Source: Microvirga antarctica
Lineage (GTDB): Bacteria > Pseudomonadota > Alphaproteobacteria > Rhizobiales > Beijerinckiaceae
Assembly (NCBI RefSeq): GCF_017921815.1
Contig: NZ_JAGEMM010000004.1
Coordinates: forward strand, 248,001 to 312,000
Length of the DNA: 64,000 nucleotides
Direction: 5' to 3'
The position numbers and the translations under genes are program-made. Under the pieces are notes generated by a model. That model was not told the origin of the DNA. It made no database searches and worked only from the letters and a program-made list of their open reading frames with translations. How positions within the stretch are numbered: the first letter of the stretch is position 1; every line of letters starts with the position of its first letter. This document shows, piece by piece, positions 28,190-38,500 of the stretch.

Positions 28190-28690
28190 CTACCGGCCCA
28201 TCGACTGCACGACATCCGCAAGTGAATCGACGACGATTCGTGTCATCGCAGCGCCCTTCTCGGACGTTCCGAGACTCGGATCGCCCACGATGCCGCTCCC
28301 CCGGAGATTTCCGCCATGGTTCGATAACGCGATCCTCTGCCCGGGCGCAGCAGATCGCCGTTGCCCCCGTCGTGCGTCATCACTTGGCTGTAACCCCCGA
28401 TTCGGTCACGTCGTACGCTGCACTCGTCGATGTGCAGCATGAGCGATGTCTCGAACTCGAAGGCGTGTCCGACGCCTCCGAAAGCACTCTCCTGAGCCTC
28501 GGCGAGCGCTTCCGTGGCAAGCTTCCACCAGGTCAGAAACGCGATCGGGCACTCCGGATGCCGGGCCCCGAACACCTCGCTGATCACCTGCCCAATAGCC
28601 TAGTCGCCGCCGTGCGAGCAGAACAACATTGCAAAAGCCGCGGGATGTAACGGCGGTCAGCATATCCGTCAGATAGGCGAGCAGCGTTGT
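28190..28690 (-). pseudogene. Creatininase-family amidohydrolase, decayed
   Basis: Three frames on the minus strand together spell the C-terminal half of a creatininase-family protein. One frame gives AYLTDMLTAVTSRGFCNVVL. A second gives SHGGD, a TAG stop at 28602-28600, then AIGQVISEVFG and GHAFEFETSLMLH. The third gives SGIVGDPSLGTSEKGAAM and ends at the normal-looking stop TAG (28192-28190). These match the family's NGHGGN, E-TSLML and SGVxGDP..AT.EKG blocks in the right order. At least two frameshifts and one nonsense codon break it, and the metal-binding N-terminal half is not recognisable. Intact members hydrolyse creatinine or similar cyclic or formamide-type amides. Confidence 0.75.
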
Positions 28691-29055
28691 GGGCTACACC
28701 GTGAGCGTTTCGGCAAACGCTATTGGGTTCGGCGCTGGCGACGATCCTGCTGACCATGACGGTGATCGCCGTCTCTGCGGCGTTTCACGTGTCGGGCCGG
28801 AAAGAGAGCGCTCCTCTAGGGAGGATATCGGAAGGCACATGCGTGGCGCGCATGCGCGCATCCCATTCTTTGACTTGACCTGCGTGCATTGCGGCATAGA
28901 AATGGATACGAGGTTGCAAGTTCAACCGCTTGCGCCTCGTTCCAGTTTTTACGCGTGCTCATTCTTGCCGGCGGCGGCGTCTGCTGCTCCGACGCGCCTT
29001 GCTTGACGTCCACCACTCCGGCTGTGCGCGGTCGGCCGATAGAAGTTGCTTCACC
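28691..29055. other. 365-bp region between the pseudogene and the MFS gene
   Basis: No intact gene is seen. On the plus strand an open stretch without a start codon (28705-28878) encodes FRQTLLGSALATILLTMTVI, hydrophobic and like the first helix of a binding-protein-dependent permease, so it may be debris of the same decayed locus. The rest should hold the promoter of the MFS gene; no clear box was identified. Confidence 0.4.
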
Positions 29056-30246
29056 ATGAAGTCCGCCTTCCTGCGAAACGCCCTCGTCCTCGGCATGCTG
29101 TCGGCGATCGGCCCCTTCGCGATCGATATGTATCTGCCGGCCTTCCCGACGATCGCACGGGACCTGAACGCCGATATCGGCGCCGTGCAGATGAGCCTCA
29201 TGAGCTTCTTCCTGGCCGTCGCCTTGTGCCAGATTCTCTACGGACCCATCTCGGATCGCGTGGGTCGCAAACCCCCGATCTATTTCGGCCTGACCCTGTT
29301 CATCATCGCCGGAATCGGCTGCAGCTTCGTCACGAGCGCGGAGGCGCTCATCGTTCTGCGCTTCATCCAGGGGGTCGGCGCCTGCGCCAGCATGGTCATT
29401 ACCCGCGCGATCATCCGCGACCTGCACACTGGCCATGAGGCAGCGCGCCTGATGGCGACGACGATGCTCGTGTTCAGCGTCTCACCGATTCTGGCGCCGC
29501 TTGCGGGCAGCATCCTGACCGAATTCTTCAGCTGGCGGGTGATCTTCTGGGCGATCGCGCTTATTGGCATCGGCGGCTTGGCGGTGGTGGCTCTCCTCCT
29601 GCCCGAAACCCGCAGCCTGGAAGCGCGACAGGTTGGGGGCGTGGGCCACGTGGCGCGCACGTATTGGGGGCTGCTCCATGATTGGCGATTTCTCGGCCTT
29701 GTGTTCATCGGAGGCCTGGGACAGGCGAGTTTCTTCGCCTATCTCGCGGGGTCGTCGGTGGTGTTCATCGAGCATTTCGGCCTCTCGCCGTCCACCTACA
29801 GTCTCGTCTTTGCGACGAATGCGGTGGCGTTCATCGGCGGCGCCCAGTTCAACAGCGTCCTCATGCGCCGTTTCGGTGCAGAGCGGGTCGTGCGCACAGC
29901 CATCACGATTTTCGCGTTTCTGACCAGTATTCTCCTTATCCTGACCCTGTCGGGCGTCGATAATGGCGTGGTCCTGTGGGCCATGCTCTTTGCAGCTTTT
30001 GGCTGTCTCGGCTTGGTAATCCCCTCGACGGTCGTCCTTGCGCTGGAATCGCACGGGGCCAATGCCGGAACCGCCTCCGCCCTGATGGGAACCCTGCAAC
30101 TCGGCACGGGCGCGGCGGTCATTGTCCTGGTCAGCGCTTTCTTCGACGGGACGCAGCGATCCATGGTGGCGGCGATTGCGGCATGCGGGCTATCCGCCTT
30201 CGTGCTGAGCTGGACGCTACTGAAGCGCCGTCACACATTCCCTTAG
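29056..30246 (+). CDS. MFS drug efflux transporter, Bcr/CflA family
   Basis: This is a 396-residue major facilitator protein of the drug:H+ antiporter-1 type with 12 membrane segments. It has the Bcr/CflA signature at the start (IGPFAIDMYLPAFPTIARDL), motif A DRVGRKPP after TM2, and motif C-like glycine/proline-rich TM5 (SPILAPLAGS). The ATG at 29056 fits the family start; an upstream in-frame extension is arginine-rich and unlike the family. Members export chloramphenicol, bicyclomycin, cysteine or other small molecules; the substrate here is not known. It converges on a LysR gene, with both stops inside one short tandem repeat. Confidence 0.88.
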   Translation: MKSAFLRNALVLGMLSAIGPFAIDMYLPAFPTIARDLNADIGAVQMSLMSFFLAVALCQILYGPISDRVGRKPPIYFGLTLFIIAGIGCSFVTSAEALIVLRFIQGVGACASMVITRAIIRDLHTGHEAARLMATTMLVFSVSPILAPLAGSILTEFFSWRVIFWAIALIGIGGLAVVALLLPETRSLEARQVGGVGHVARTYWGLLHDWRFLGLVFIGGLGQASFFAYLAGSSVVFIEHFGLSPSTYSLVFATNAVAFIGGAQFNSVLMRRFGAERVVRTAITIFAFLTSILLILTLSGVDNGVVLWAMLFAAFGCLGLVIPSTVVLALESHGANAGTASALMGTLQLGTGAAVIVLVSAFFDGTQRSMVAAIAACGLSAFVLSWTLLKRRHTFP

Positions 30247-30285
30247 GAATCCCGCCCTTAAGAATCCCGCCCTTAGGAATCGCGG
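30241..30285. repeat. Three tandem copies of a 15-bp unit
   Basis: The units CCTTAGGAATCCCGC (30241), CCTTAAGAATCCCGC (30256) and CCTTAGGAATCGCGG (30271) follow with no gap. The first unit contains the stop codon of the MFS gene (TAG 30244-30246), and the third contains, on the other strand, the stop codon of the LysR gene (TAA 30275-30273). It therefore forms the whole convergent junction. Confidence 0.85.
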
Positions 30286-31178
30286 ACCCGCGTCGTGATC
30301 CAGTCGCTGAACGACCGCACGAGGGGGGCCTCCGCCTTGGCGTCCGGATAGACCAGATAATACGCCCCGCTGCTGATCAGGCTTTGCGGGAAAAGGATCT
30401 GAAGTCGACCGGATTCCAGTTCTTCGGCAATGAGGAACTGCGGGATCAGGGCGACGCCGAGGCCTGCCACGGCGGCTTGGGCCACCATGGCGAATTGTTC
30501 GAACCGCGGACCGCGCAGGGGATTGCCCATTTCAACCTTCGCACCCGCGAACCATTCGGCCCATCCGGTCGAACGGGTGCTCTGCTGCAGGAGCGTCGTG
30601 CGCGTCAGATCAGCGGGAACCGCGATGCGTTCCTGCTCCCGGTAGGCTGGGCTGCAGACAGGAACGCATTCCTCTCTCAGGAGGAGATCGCACACGGCGC
30701 CGGGCCAGTGCGGCTGGCCGAAATGGATGGCGGCGTCGAAGGGCTCGGTCAGGAAATCGAAGGGGGCAAGCCTCACGCCGAAATTGACGGTCACGTCCGG
30801 ATGGCGCCCAAAGAACTCCGGCATGCGCGGAATGAGCCAGCGGGTCCCGAAGGTGGGCAACACCGCCAAGTTGAGGACGCCGCTCGTGCCCGACAAGGCT
30901 ATGGCCTGGCGGGTCGCATCGGAAAGGTCACTGAGTGTACCGCGGACATGTGCGGCATACATCCGACCGACATCCGTCAGCACAACCCGCTGTCGGGTCC
31001 GGCTGAACAGCGACACCCCCAGCATCTCCTCGAGTTGCTGGATCTGGCGGGACACGGCGCTCTGGGTCAGGCTGAGTTCCTCCGCAGCCCGGGACACGCT
31101 GCCATGGCGTGCGGTCGTCTCGAACGCCAGGAGATTGCCCACATTAGGGAGAAAGCCGCGCCGCAACACCACGTTCAT
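30273..31178 (-). CDS. LysR-family transcriptional regulator (GcvA/GcdR-like)
   Basis: This is a 301-residue LysR protein. The N-terminal winged helix-turn-helix ([35 protein letters not shown]) is of the GcvA subgroup, which typically starts with LxAFExxARxxS, and the C-terminal ~205 residues form the periplasmic-binding-protein-like effector domain ([16 protein letters not shown]). It is divergent from the glutaryl-CoA dehydrogenase gene with 131 bp between, a common gcdR-gcdH arrangement, so it probably activates that gene in response to a glutarate-pathway metabolite. The effector is inferred from context only. Confidence 0.88.
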   Translation of the reverse strand: MNVVLRRGFLPNVGNLLAFETTARHGSVSRAAEELSLTQSAVSRQIQQLEEMLGVSLFSRTRQRVVLTDVGRMYAAHVRGTLSDLSDATRQAIALSGTSGVLNLAVLPTFGTRWLIPRMPEFFGRHPDVTVNFGVRLAPFDFLTEPFDAAIHFGQPHWPGAVCDLLLREECVPVCSPAYREQERIAVPADLTRTTLLQQSTRSTGWAEWFAGAKVEMGNPLRGPRFEQFAMVAQAAVAGLGVALIPQFLIAEELESGRLQILFPQSLISSGAYYLVYPDAKAEAPLVRSFSDWITTRVRDS

Positions 31179-31309
31179 TCCATTTCAGAATAACCTGCTG
31201 CGAAGATGTCGATTTACATGCGGTCTGTCCAGCGTCACGTTGCGGCCCAATTTCAACGTCCCAATCCGGCGGCCCTGGCGCTGTCCGGCGCTGCCAAAAG
31301 GATCTGATG

Positions 31310-32509
31310 ATGTCCGCTGCCCATAAGGAAGTTGCCAAACTGGTATGGCAGGATCCTCTTCTGATCGAGGACCTGCTGACCGACGACGAGCGCATGATCC
31401 GCGATACGGCCCGTGCCTACGCGCAGGAGAAGCTCCAGCCGAGGATCATCGAGGCCTATCGCGAAGAGAAAACGGACCGGTCCATCTTCAACGAGATGGG
31501 CGAATTGGGCCTCCTCGGCATCACGCTGCCGGAAGAATATGGATGCGCCGGTGCCTCTTACGTCGCCTACGGCTTGGTCGCCCGCGAGGTGGAGCGGGTC
31601 GATTCAGGCTATCGCTCGATGATGAGCGTCCAGTCCTCCCTCGTGATGTATCCCATTTTCGCCTATGGGACCGAAGACCAGCGCAAGAAATACCTGCCCA
31701 AGCTCGCCACCGGCGAATTTGTCGGCTGCTTCGGCCTGACGGAGCCCGACGCCGGCTCGGACCCCGCGGGCATGAAGACCCGGGCCGAGAAGATCGATGG
31801 TGGATACCGTCTCAGCGGCAGCAAGACGTGGATTTCGAACGCACCGATTGCGGACGTGTTCGTTGTCTGGGCCAAATCGACCGCTCACAACGATGAGATC
31901 CGTGGTTTCGTGCTCGAGAAGGGCATGAAGGGCCTGTCCGCTCCCAAGATCGGCGGGAAGCTGTCGCTGCGCGCTTCGATTACCGGCGAGATCGTCATGG
32001 AGGGCGTCGAGGTGCCCGAGGACGCGCTTCTGCCGAATGTCTCGGGCCTGAAAGGGCCGTTCGGCTGCCTCAACCGGGCCCGCTACGGGATTTCCTGGGG
32101 GTCGATGGGCGCCGCTGAGGATTGCTGGCACCGTGCGCTGCAATACACGCTCGATCGCAAGCAGTTCAACCGGCCGCTGGCCGCAACCCAGCTGGTCCAG
32201 AAGAAGCTGGCGGACATGATGACTGAAATCACGCTCGCCCTTCACGCGAGCCTGCGGGTGGGGCGGCTCTTTGACGAAGGGCGCGTGGCGCCTGAAATGA
32301 TCTCGCTGGTCAAACGCAACAATTGCGGAAAGGCGCTGGATATCGCCCGCGTCGCGCGCGACATGCACGGCGGCAACGGTATTCAGGAAGAATACCACGT
32401 GATGCGTCACGCCCAGAACCTGGAGACGGTGAACACCTACGAGGGCACCCACGACGTGCACGCGCTCATTCTGGGGCGGGCCCAGACCGGCCTGCAGGCG
32501 TTCTTCTGA
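31310..32509 (+). CDS. gcdH: Glutaryl-CoA dehydrogenase
   Basis: This FAD-dependent acyl-CoA dehydrogenase (399 residues) oxidises and decarboxylates glutaryl-CoA to crotonyl-CoA in lysine, tryptophan and benzoate breakdown. The full fold is present: [14 protein letters not shown] for [20 protein letters not shown], and the C-terminal HGGNGI and TYEGTHDVH, where the glutamate (E378 with this start) is the catalytic base. The substrate-binding arginine in KLSLRAS separates GCDH from other acyl-CoA dehydrogenases. Two adjacent ATGs exist (31307 and 31310); AAAAGGA is better spaced for the second. A CoA-transferase gene follows after 34 bp. Confidence 0.93.
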   Translation: MSAAHKEVAKLVWQDPLLIEDLLTDDERMIRDTARAYAQEKLQPRIIEAYREEKTDRSIFNEMGELGLLGITLPEEYGCAGASYVAYGLVAREVERVDSGYRSMMSVQSSLVMYPIFAYGTEDQRKKYLPKLATGEFVGCFGLTEPDAGSDPAGMKTRAEKIDGGYRLSGSKTWISNAPIADVFVVWAKSTAHNDEIRGFVLEKGMKGLSAPKIGGKLSLRASITGEIVMEGVEVPEDALLPNVSGLKGPFGCLNRARYGISWGSMGAAEDCWHRALQYTLDRKQFNRPLAATQLVQKKLADMMTEITLALHASLRVGRLFDEGRVAPEMISLVKRNNCGKALDIARVARDMHGGNGIQEEYHVMRHAQNLETVNTYEGTHDVHALILGRAQTGLQAFF

Positions 32510-32543
32510 CCGACCTTACGGATTCCTGAGGAAGGAGAAGCCG

Positions 32544-33719
32544 ATGACCAAGCCCCTCGAAGGCCTGAAGGTGCTCGAACTCGCCCGGATATTAGCGGGG
32601 CCATGGGTCGGTCAACTGCTGGCCGATCTTGGGGCAGACGTGGTCAAGGTCGAGCGGCCGGGCGTGGGAGACGATACGCGCGGCTGGGGCCCTCCCTTCA
32701 TCGACGGCGTAGGAGAGGATCACCTCTCGGCGGCGTATTTTCATTCCTGCAACCGCGGCAAGCGGTCCATCGCGGTCGATTTCGAGACCGCGGAGGGCCA
32801 AGCGGTGGTCCGGGACCTTGCCCGGCACGCTGATGTGGTGATCGAGAATTTCAAGGTCGGGGGGCTCGCCAAATACGGTCTCGACTATCAGGGCCTGAAA
32901 GCGGTCAATCCCCGCCTTGTCTATTGCTCGATTACGGGCTTCGGCCAGGATGGGCCTTACGCCAGTCGGGCCGGCTACGACTTCATGATCCAGGGCATGG
33001 GCGGCATCATGGACCTGACAGGCGACCCGGACGGCGAACCGCAGAAAATCGGCGTTGCGTTCGCCGATATCTTCACCGGGGTCTACGCGGTGGTGGGGGT
33101 GCTGGCCGCTCTGCGGCGGCGCGACCAGACCGGCGAGGGCGCGCAACTCGACATGGCGCTTTTGGACGTCCAGACGAGCGTGCTTGCCAACCAGGCGATG
33201 AATTTCCTGGCGTCCGGGCAGGCTCCGCGGCGCATGGGGAATGCCCATCCGAATATCGTGCCCTATCAGGTGTTTCCGGTGTCCGACGGTCATGTGATCG
33301 TGGCCGTCGGCAATGACGGTCAGTTTTCCCGCTTCGTCGCCGTGCTGGGACGGCCGGAACTGGCAACGGATGCGCGGTTCAAGTCCAATTCGGACCGCGT
33401 CGGCCACCGCGCCGACCTCGTGCCACTGTTGACCGCCCTGACGATCATGTTCACCCGTGACGAGCTTCTGGCTGCGCTCGAGGCGAAAGGCGTCCCTGCC
33501 GGGCCGATCAACACGGTGGCTGACGTGTTTGCCGATCCTCACGTCATCGCGCGCGGGATGCGCGTGGATCTACCCTCTGAGGCCGCGAAGGGCGGTGCGA
33601 TCCCGTCGGTGCGCTCGCCCATCGTCATGGACGGCAAGCCGATGGTGGCCCTGCGCCCATCCCCGCGCCTGGGCGAGCACACGCACGAAGTGCTCAGCGA
33701 TCCATCCTGGATGACTTAA
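32544..33719 (+). CDS. CaiB/BaiF-family CoA-transferase, probably glutarate-specific
   Basis: This is a 391-residue class III CoA-transferase. It has the start motif LEGLKVLELARILAGPWVGQLLADLGADVVKVE, RGKRSIAVD, ENFKVGGLAKYGLDY and GVAFADIFTGVYA; the aspartate of that last block (D175) is at the position that forms the covalent acyl/CoA intermediate in this family. Because it follows gcdH in one operon, it most likely makes glutaryl-CoA from glutarate with succinyl-CoA as donor (the SUGCT reaction). It has a good ribosome site (AGGAAGGAG) before the ATG. Its TAA overlaps the stop of the convergent tetR gene. Confidence 0.88.
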   Translation: MTKPLEGLKVLELARILAGPWVGQLLADLGADVVKVERPGVGDDTRGWGPPFIDGVGEDHLSAAYFHSCNRGKRSIAVDFETAEGQAVVRDLARHADVVIENFKVGGLAKYGLDYQGLKAVNPRLVYCSITGFGQDGPYASRAGYDFMIQGMGGIMDLTGDPDGEPQKIGVAFADIFTGVYAVVGVLAALRRRDQTGEGAQLDMALLDVQTSVLANQAMNFLASGQAPRRMGNAHPNIVPYQVFPVSDGHVIVAVGNDGQFSRFVAVLGRPELATDARFKSNSDRVGHRADLVPLLTALTIMFTRDELLAALEAKGVPAGPINTVADVFADPHVIARGMRVDLPSEAAKGGAIPSVRSPIVMDGKPMVALRPSPRLGEHTHEVLSDPSWMT

Positions 33720-34294
33720 CTGCCCGGCTGCTTGGCGATCCCGTTCTCGAGAAGGCGGGAGACCGCATCCTTGATGCGCCCGATGTCTGTCTCGTCGAAC
33801 GGGCTGAGATCGTGCATCTCGAAGCTGTGCAGGCCCTCCACGGCGAGCCACCCTAACAGACAGGCATCGAGATCGTCCGAGGTGGTCTTCAGCTCGTCCA
33901 GCGTTTTGCGCAGCACCTGACGGACAGGCTCGAGGAGGGCCGGGTTCTCCGACGAGGCAGCGAGCATCCCGTTGGCCACATCCTTCATCTTGCCGTTGCG
34001 CATCTTCAGCATGGCAGCTGTGCATAGCCGGGCCTCAAGATTGCGACCGGGAGCCGCATGCTTGCGCAGCGCCTCTTTCTCCAGCGAAACTTCGTCGATC
34101 AGCCGCTGAATCATGCCCTGGAGGAGCGCGTCCTTGCTGGGGAAATTGTAGAGCAAACCGCCCTTGCTCAGCCCGGCTCGCTCGGCGACCGCCTCGAGAG
34201 TGAGACGTCCAGACCCGATATCGCTCACGAGTTCCGCGGCCGCATCGAGGATTTTCGCGCGGGAGCTCTTCCGGCCACGGACGCAGTTGAACAT
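33716..34294 (-). CDS. TetR/AcrR-family repressor of the RND pump
   Basis: This is a 192-residue TetR-type regulator. The helix-turn-helix covers ~10-55 (ILDAAAELVSDIGSGRLTLEAVAERAGLSKGGLLYNFPSKDALL), and the C-terminal ligand domain (TetR_C-type, WLAVEGLHSFEM) follows. The ATG at 34294 has AGGGGTGGA just upstream; a longer frame would run through the operator and promoter region. It is divergent from the RND adaptor gene, and a palindromic operator lies between them, so it should repress both itself and the pump until an inducing compound binds. Confidence 0.88.
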   Translation of the reverse strand: MFNCVRGRKSSRAKILDAAAELVSDIGSGRLTLEAVAERAGLSKGGLLYNFPSKDALLQGMIQRLIDEVSLEKEALRKHAAPGRNLEARLCTAAMLKMRNGKMKDVANGMLAASSENPALLEPVRQVLRKTLDELKTTSDDLDACLLGWLAVEGLHSFEMHDLSPFDETDIGRIKDAVSRLLENGIAKQPGS

Positions 34295-34303
34295 TTCCAC
34301 CCC

Positions 34304-34331
34304 TTGCACTAAACCGTCCAGACGGTATATA
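34304..34331 (+). promoter_or_regulatory. RND operon promoter with an embedded palindromic operator
   Basis: The plus strand has TTGCAC (34304-34309), 16 bases, then TATATA (34326-34331), a close match to a housekeeping promoter. The spacer and first -10 base hold a perfect inverted repeat ACCGTC-CA-GACGGT (34313-34326), the size expected of a TetR operator. The left ten bases AACCGTCCAG recur at 34393-34402, 81 bp downstream and 33 bp before the adaptor ATG. Repressor binding would block polymerase directly. Confidence 0.7.
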
Positions 34332-34434
34332 AAAGGTTCCATCGCCTTGGCGTCAAGAGGAACTTGCGTTAAGGCGACGCTTCCAAACACTGAACCGTCC
34401 AGCTTTGCCGGACGTCTGAACACGGAAAAGCTCC

Positions 34435-35568
34435 ATGAAACGGCGCATTGTTGTCACCCTTGTCTTTGTCCTGGCGATCGGACTCTGCGCTGGTCTCATC
34501 TGGTTCAACTTCTTCAAAGAACGGATGATCAAGGACTTTTTTGCGAACATGAAGCCCCCGGCGCAGGTGGTGACATCGGCGAAAGTCGAGGCCAGGACCT
34601 GGAACCCGGGCATCAGCGCGATCGGCACCGCACGTGCGGCGAACGGAGTCGAACTGGCGTTCGAAATCGCAGGCATCGTCAAGGAAATCAAGTTCAAGGC
34701 GAACCAGACGGTCGAAAAGGGCGCCGTCCTGGTGCAGCTCGACGATACGGTCGAGCGCGCAGACCTGCAGGACGTACAGGCCAATGTGAAGACGGCCGAA
34801 AGCAATTTTGATCGCGCCAAGACCCTCTCATCCCGGGGCTTCGGAACGGAAGCGAATTTCGATCAGGCGAGCGCCCTGATGGCTGCGGCGCGGTCGCGAC
34901 TTGCGCGCCTTCAGGCCACCATCGAACAGAAGGCCCTGAAAGCTCCGTTTTCCGGCACCATCGGCATCCCGCGCATTGACGTGGGCCAGTATCTCCAGCC
35001 AGGCACTGTCATTGCCAGCTTCCAGGACCTGAATTCGATGAAGGTCGATTTCACGGTACCTGAGCAGGTGGCGGCTGAAATCAAGCTTGGCCAGGAGGTT
35101 CGCGTCGGCGTCAGCGAGACCGATCTTCCCTTCACCGGCAAGGTAACGGGAAAGGACCCCCGCGTTGATCCCAAGACCCGGCTCGTGTCTGTTCAGGCGG
35201 TCGTCGAGAACAACAAGGATGCGGCGATTCTTCCGGGACAGTTCCTCCATGTGGAGGCAGTCCTTCCGCCGCAGCTCAATGTCATCACGATTCCGCAGAC
35301 GGCGGTGATCGCGAGCCTTTACGGTGACTACGTCTTCACCATCGACGAAGAAGAAAAGGCCGGCGAAAAAGCCCTTGTGACCAAGCAGGTCTTCGTCAAG
35401 ACCGGGCGCCGTCGCGGCGGATCGATCGAGATTATCTCGGGCATCACGCCGGGCCAACTCGTGGTCGCTTCGGGACAGAACAAGCTCCAGGCCGGATCAA
35501 CGGTCAAGATCAACAACAGTGTCGACGTGACGAAGTTCGACGCGACCAAACTTGCCAACGGGCAGTAG
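34435..35568 (+). CDS. RND efflux periplasmic adaptor (membrane fusion protein)
   Basis: The 377-residue protein has an N-terminal membrane anchor or uncleaved signal (IVVTLVFVLAIGLCAGLIWF). It has a biotinyl-lipoyl-like hairpin (GIVKEIKFKANQTVEKGAVLVQLDDTVERADLQ), an alpha-hairpin (~115-165), a beta-barrel (DFTVPEQVAAEIKLGQEVRV) and a membrane-proximal domain. There is no lipobox, unlike AcrA. It connects the RND pump to an outer-membrane channel, which is not encoded here, so a shared TolC-type protein is likely. It lies ten bases before the pump gene. Distinct from heavy-metal CusB types, it resembles the MexF/MdtA-type adaptor group. Confidence 0.9.
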   Translation: MKRRIVVTLVFVLAIGLCAGLIWFNFFKERMIKDFFANMKPPAQVVTSAKVEARTWNPGISAIGTARAANGVELAFEIAGIVKEIKFKANQTVEKGAVLVQLDDTVERADLQDVQANVKTAESNFDRAKTLSSRGFGTEANFDQASALMAAARSRLARLQATIEQKALKAPFSGTIGIPRIDVGQYLQPGTVIASFQDLNSMKVDFTVPEQVAAEIKLGQEVRVGVSETDLPFTGKVTGKDPRVDPKTRLVSVQAVVENNKDAAILPGQFLHVEAVLPPQLNVITIPQTAVIASLYGDYVFTIDEEEKAGEKALVTKQVFVKTGRRRGGSIEIISGITPGQLVVASGQNKLQAGSTVKINNSVDVTKFDATKLANGQ

Positions 35569-35577
35569 GCACACGCG

Positions 35578-38500
35578 ATGAGTTTTACAGAACTCTTTAT
35601 CAGGCGCCCCGTCCTCTCGATGGTGGTGAGCCTTCTCATCCTCCTGCTCGGTGCGCAGGGGTTGATGAGCCTTCAGGTGCGGCAGTATCCCGAGGTCGAA
35701 GAAACCACCATCACCATCACCACGACCTATGTGGGCGCGAGCGCCGACCTAATGCAGGGCTTCATCAGCACGCCCATCGCCAAGTCGGTCTCGAGCGCCG
35801 AAGGCGTCGATTACGTGACGTCGCAGAGCCGCCTGGGCGTCAGCACGGTCTCCGTGCGCATGCGTCTCAACACGGATCCGAATGCGGCGCTCACGGAAGT
35901 GACCGCAAAGGTTCAGCAGGTGCGTGCGCAGCTGCCGACCGATGCCGAAGATCCCGTGATCATGAAGGGCACGGGTCAGACCTTCGCGTTGATGTACCTG
36001 ACGTTTGCCAGCTCGGAGATGAATTCCGAACAGGTGTCGGAATTTCTCACCCGCGTGATCCAGCCGCGCTTTGCGACCCTTGAGGGCGTGGGCGGAGCCG
36101 AAATCCTGGGGGGACGCGAGTTCTCCATGCGCGTGTGGATCGATCCGCAGCGCTTGGCGGCTCGTGGGGCAACCGCAAGCGATGTCGTGGCAGCAATCCG
36201 GTCGAGCAACTTCCTGGCAGCGCCTGGCAAGACGAAAAACGAGTTCGTGGCCTACGCACTCGAGATGCAAACCACTTTCCAGACGCCGGAAACGTTCGGG
36301 ACCCTTCCCATCCGCTCCAATGGCGATCAGATTGTGCGTCTGAGCGATGTCGCGGACGTCGAGCTGGGCCCGAAAAGCACCGACACCAAGGTCAGCTTCA
36401 ACGGCAAGGAAGGCACGTTCATCGGCATTACGCCGACGCCCGCCGCCAACCCGCTCACTGTTGCCGCCGAGGTCACGAGGGCCATCGAGTCTATCCGCCC
36501 GACGCTGCCGAAAGGCATGACCGTCGAGATCGTCTACGATGCCTCGAACTTCATTTCGGCGTCGATCGAGGAAGTCTTCAAGACCATCGGCGAAGCAGCC
36601 TTGATCGTGATCATCGTTATCCTGTTGTTCCTCGGGTCGTTCCGGGCGGTTCTCATCCCGATCGTCACAATCCCACTGTCGCTCGTGGGTGTCTGTTTCG
36701 TCCTGTTTGCGCTGGGATATTCCATCAACCTGCTAACGCTTCTGGCGATGGTTCTGGCCATCGGACTCGTCGTCGACGATGCCATCGTGGTGCTGGAGAA
36801 TATCCATCGCCACATTGAAGAAGGCCTTTCGCCGACCGATGCGGCAATCGTCGGCATGAAGGAAATTTTCGTTCCGATCGTGTCGATGACCATCACGTTG
36901 GCGGCCGTCTACGCGCCGATCGGATTCACCCAGGGCCTGACGGGCACGCTCTTCCGGGAGTTTGCCTTCACGCTGGCGGGTGCGGTGGTTATTTCCGGCA
37001 TCATCGCCGTGACCCTGTCGCCGATGATGTCCGCCAAGCTCCTCAAGGCTCACGGCCCGGGTGGCCAGAAAGGCTTCGCGGGCTTCGTCGATCGGACTTT
37101 CACCAGGCTGGAAAACTGGTACTCGCGGCGGTTGTCCGGCTCGCTCGATTTCCGCCCGGTTACCTTGATCATTGTCGTCGCGCTGCTCGGAACGACCGTT
37201 TTCCTGTTCATGAAGACGCCGTCGGAACTCGCCCCTGAAGAGGATCAGGGCGCCTATCTCGGGCTGGTCAACACACCGCAATACGCGACCGTGGACTACA
37301 CGCAGGCGTTTGCCGCGGGCTTCACCCGCGCCGGCGAAACGATTCCCGAGATCGACGACACCTTCCTGATCGCCGGCATCGACGGTGGCGGCAGCGGATT
37401 TGTCGGGTTCAAACTCAAGGAATGGTCGGAGCGCAAGAAGAAGGGCGCCGAAACGAAGAAAGAAATTCAGGCCCTTCTCAACGAGAATGGCGGCGTCCAG
37501 GCTTTCGTCTTCGCGCCTCCCTCTCTGCCGGGAGCCGGCGGTGGGCTGCCGATCCAGTACGTTCTTCGCACCATCGGCGATCCGGCGCAGGCCTTTGAGG
37601 TGGCCGAACAGGTCAAACAAAAGGCGACGGCGTCCGGTAAGTTCATCGTCGTCCAGAATTCGGTGACCTACCAGACCCCGCGGGCCCGCATCATTGTCGA
37701 CCGCGACCGCGCGGCCGCGCTCGGCGTTCCCGTCAGCGAGATCGGAACGACCCTCGGGGCGCTGGTTGGCGGCGCGTCGATCTCGAAATTCGACCGCGAC
37801 AACCGCAGCTACGATGTGGTCAGCCAGGTGAGGCAGAACGATCGCCTCAATCCGGAACGGTTGACCGAGTTCTTTGTCCGGGCCGCCGACGGCTCCATGG
37901 TTCCGCTCTCCGCGCTCGTGCGGATCGAAACCGATGCTGCACCGGCCGCGATCGAACAGTTCAACCAGCTGAACTCCGCAACCCTGTCGGCCCTGCCGTT
38001 GCCGGGCGTGACGACGTCGGAGGGACTGGCGACCCTGCGGCAAATCGGGCGCGAGGTGATGCCGCAGGGCTTCTATGAGGATTATGCGGGTCAATCGCGT
38101 CTCGAGGTGCAGGAAGGGAGCTCGATCGCGCTCGCGTTCGGCTTGGCGATCATCGTCATCTACCTGGTTCTCGCCGCCCAGTTCGAGAGCTTCCGCGATC
38201 CATTCATCATCATGATGTCGGTGCCGCTCTCGATGTTCGGCGCGATGATCTTCCTCAACCTCGGATTGGCGACTCTCAACATCTATACGGAGGTCGGGCT
38301 GATTACCCTCGTTGGCCTGATCACCAAGCACGGCATCCTGATGGTCGAGTTCGCGAACGACTACAAAGAGAAGAACGCGAGCACCAACCGCAAGGCAATC
38401 GAAGAAGCAGCGCGCGTGCGGTTGAGGCCGATTTTGATGACCACCGCCGCCATGGTTCTGGGCGTCGCCCCGCTGCTCTATGCGGCGGGTGCGGGTGCCG

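Noticed and set aside
28816-29436. A 206-codon minus-strand frame over the start of the MFS gene
   Set aside because: It is highly charged (D/E/Q/H/R-rich), typical of antisense translations of membrane-protein genes.
36733-38331. A 532-codon open frame antisense to the RND pump gene
   Set aside because: It is a composition shadow: arginine/histidine/glutamine-rich without any family motif, while the plus strand has a full AcrB-type protein.
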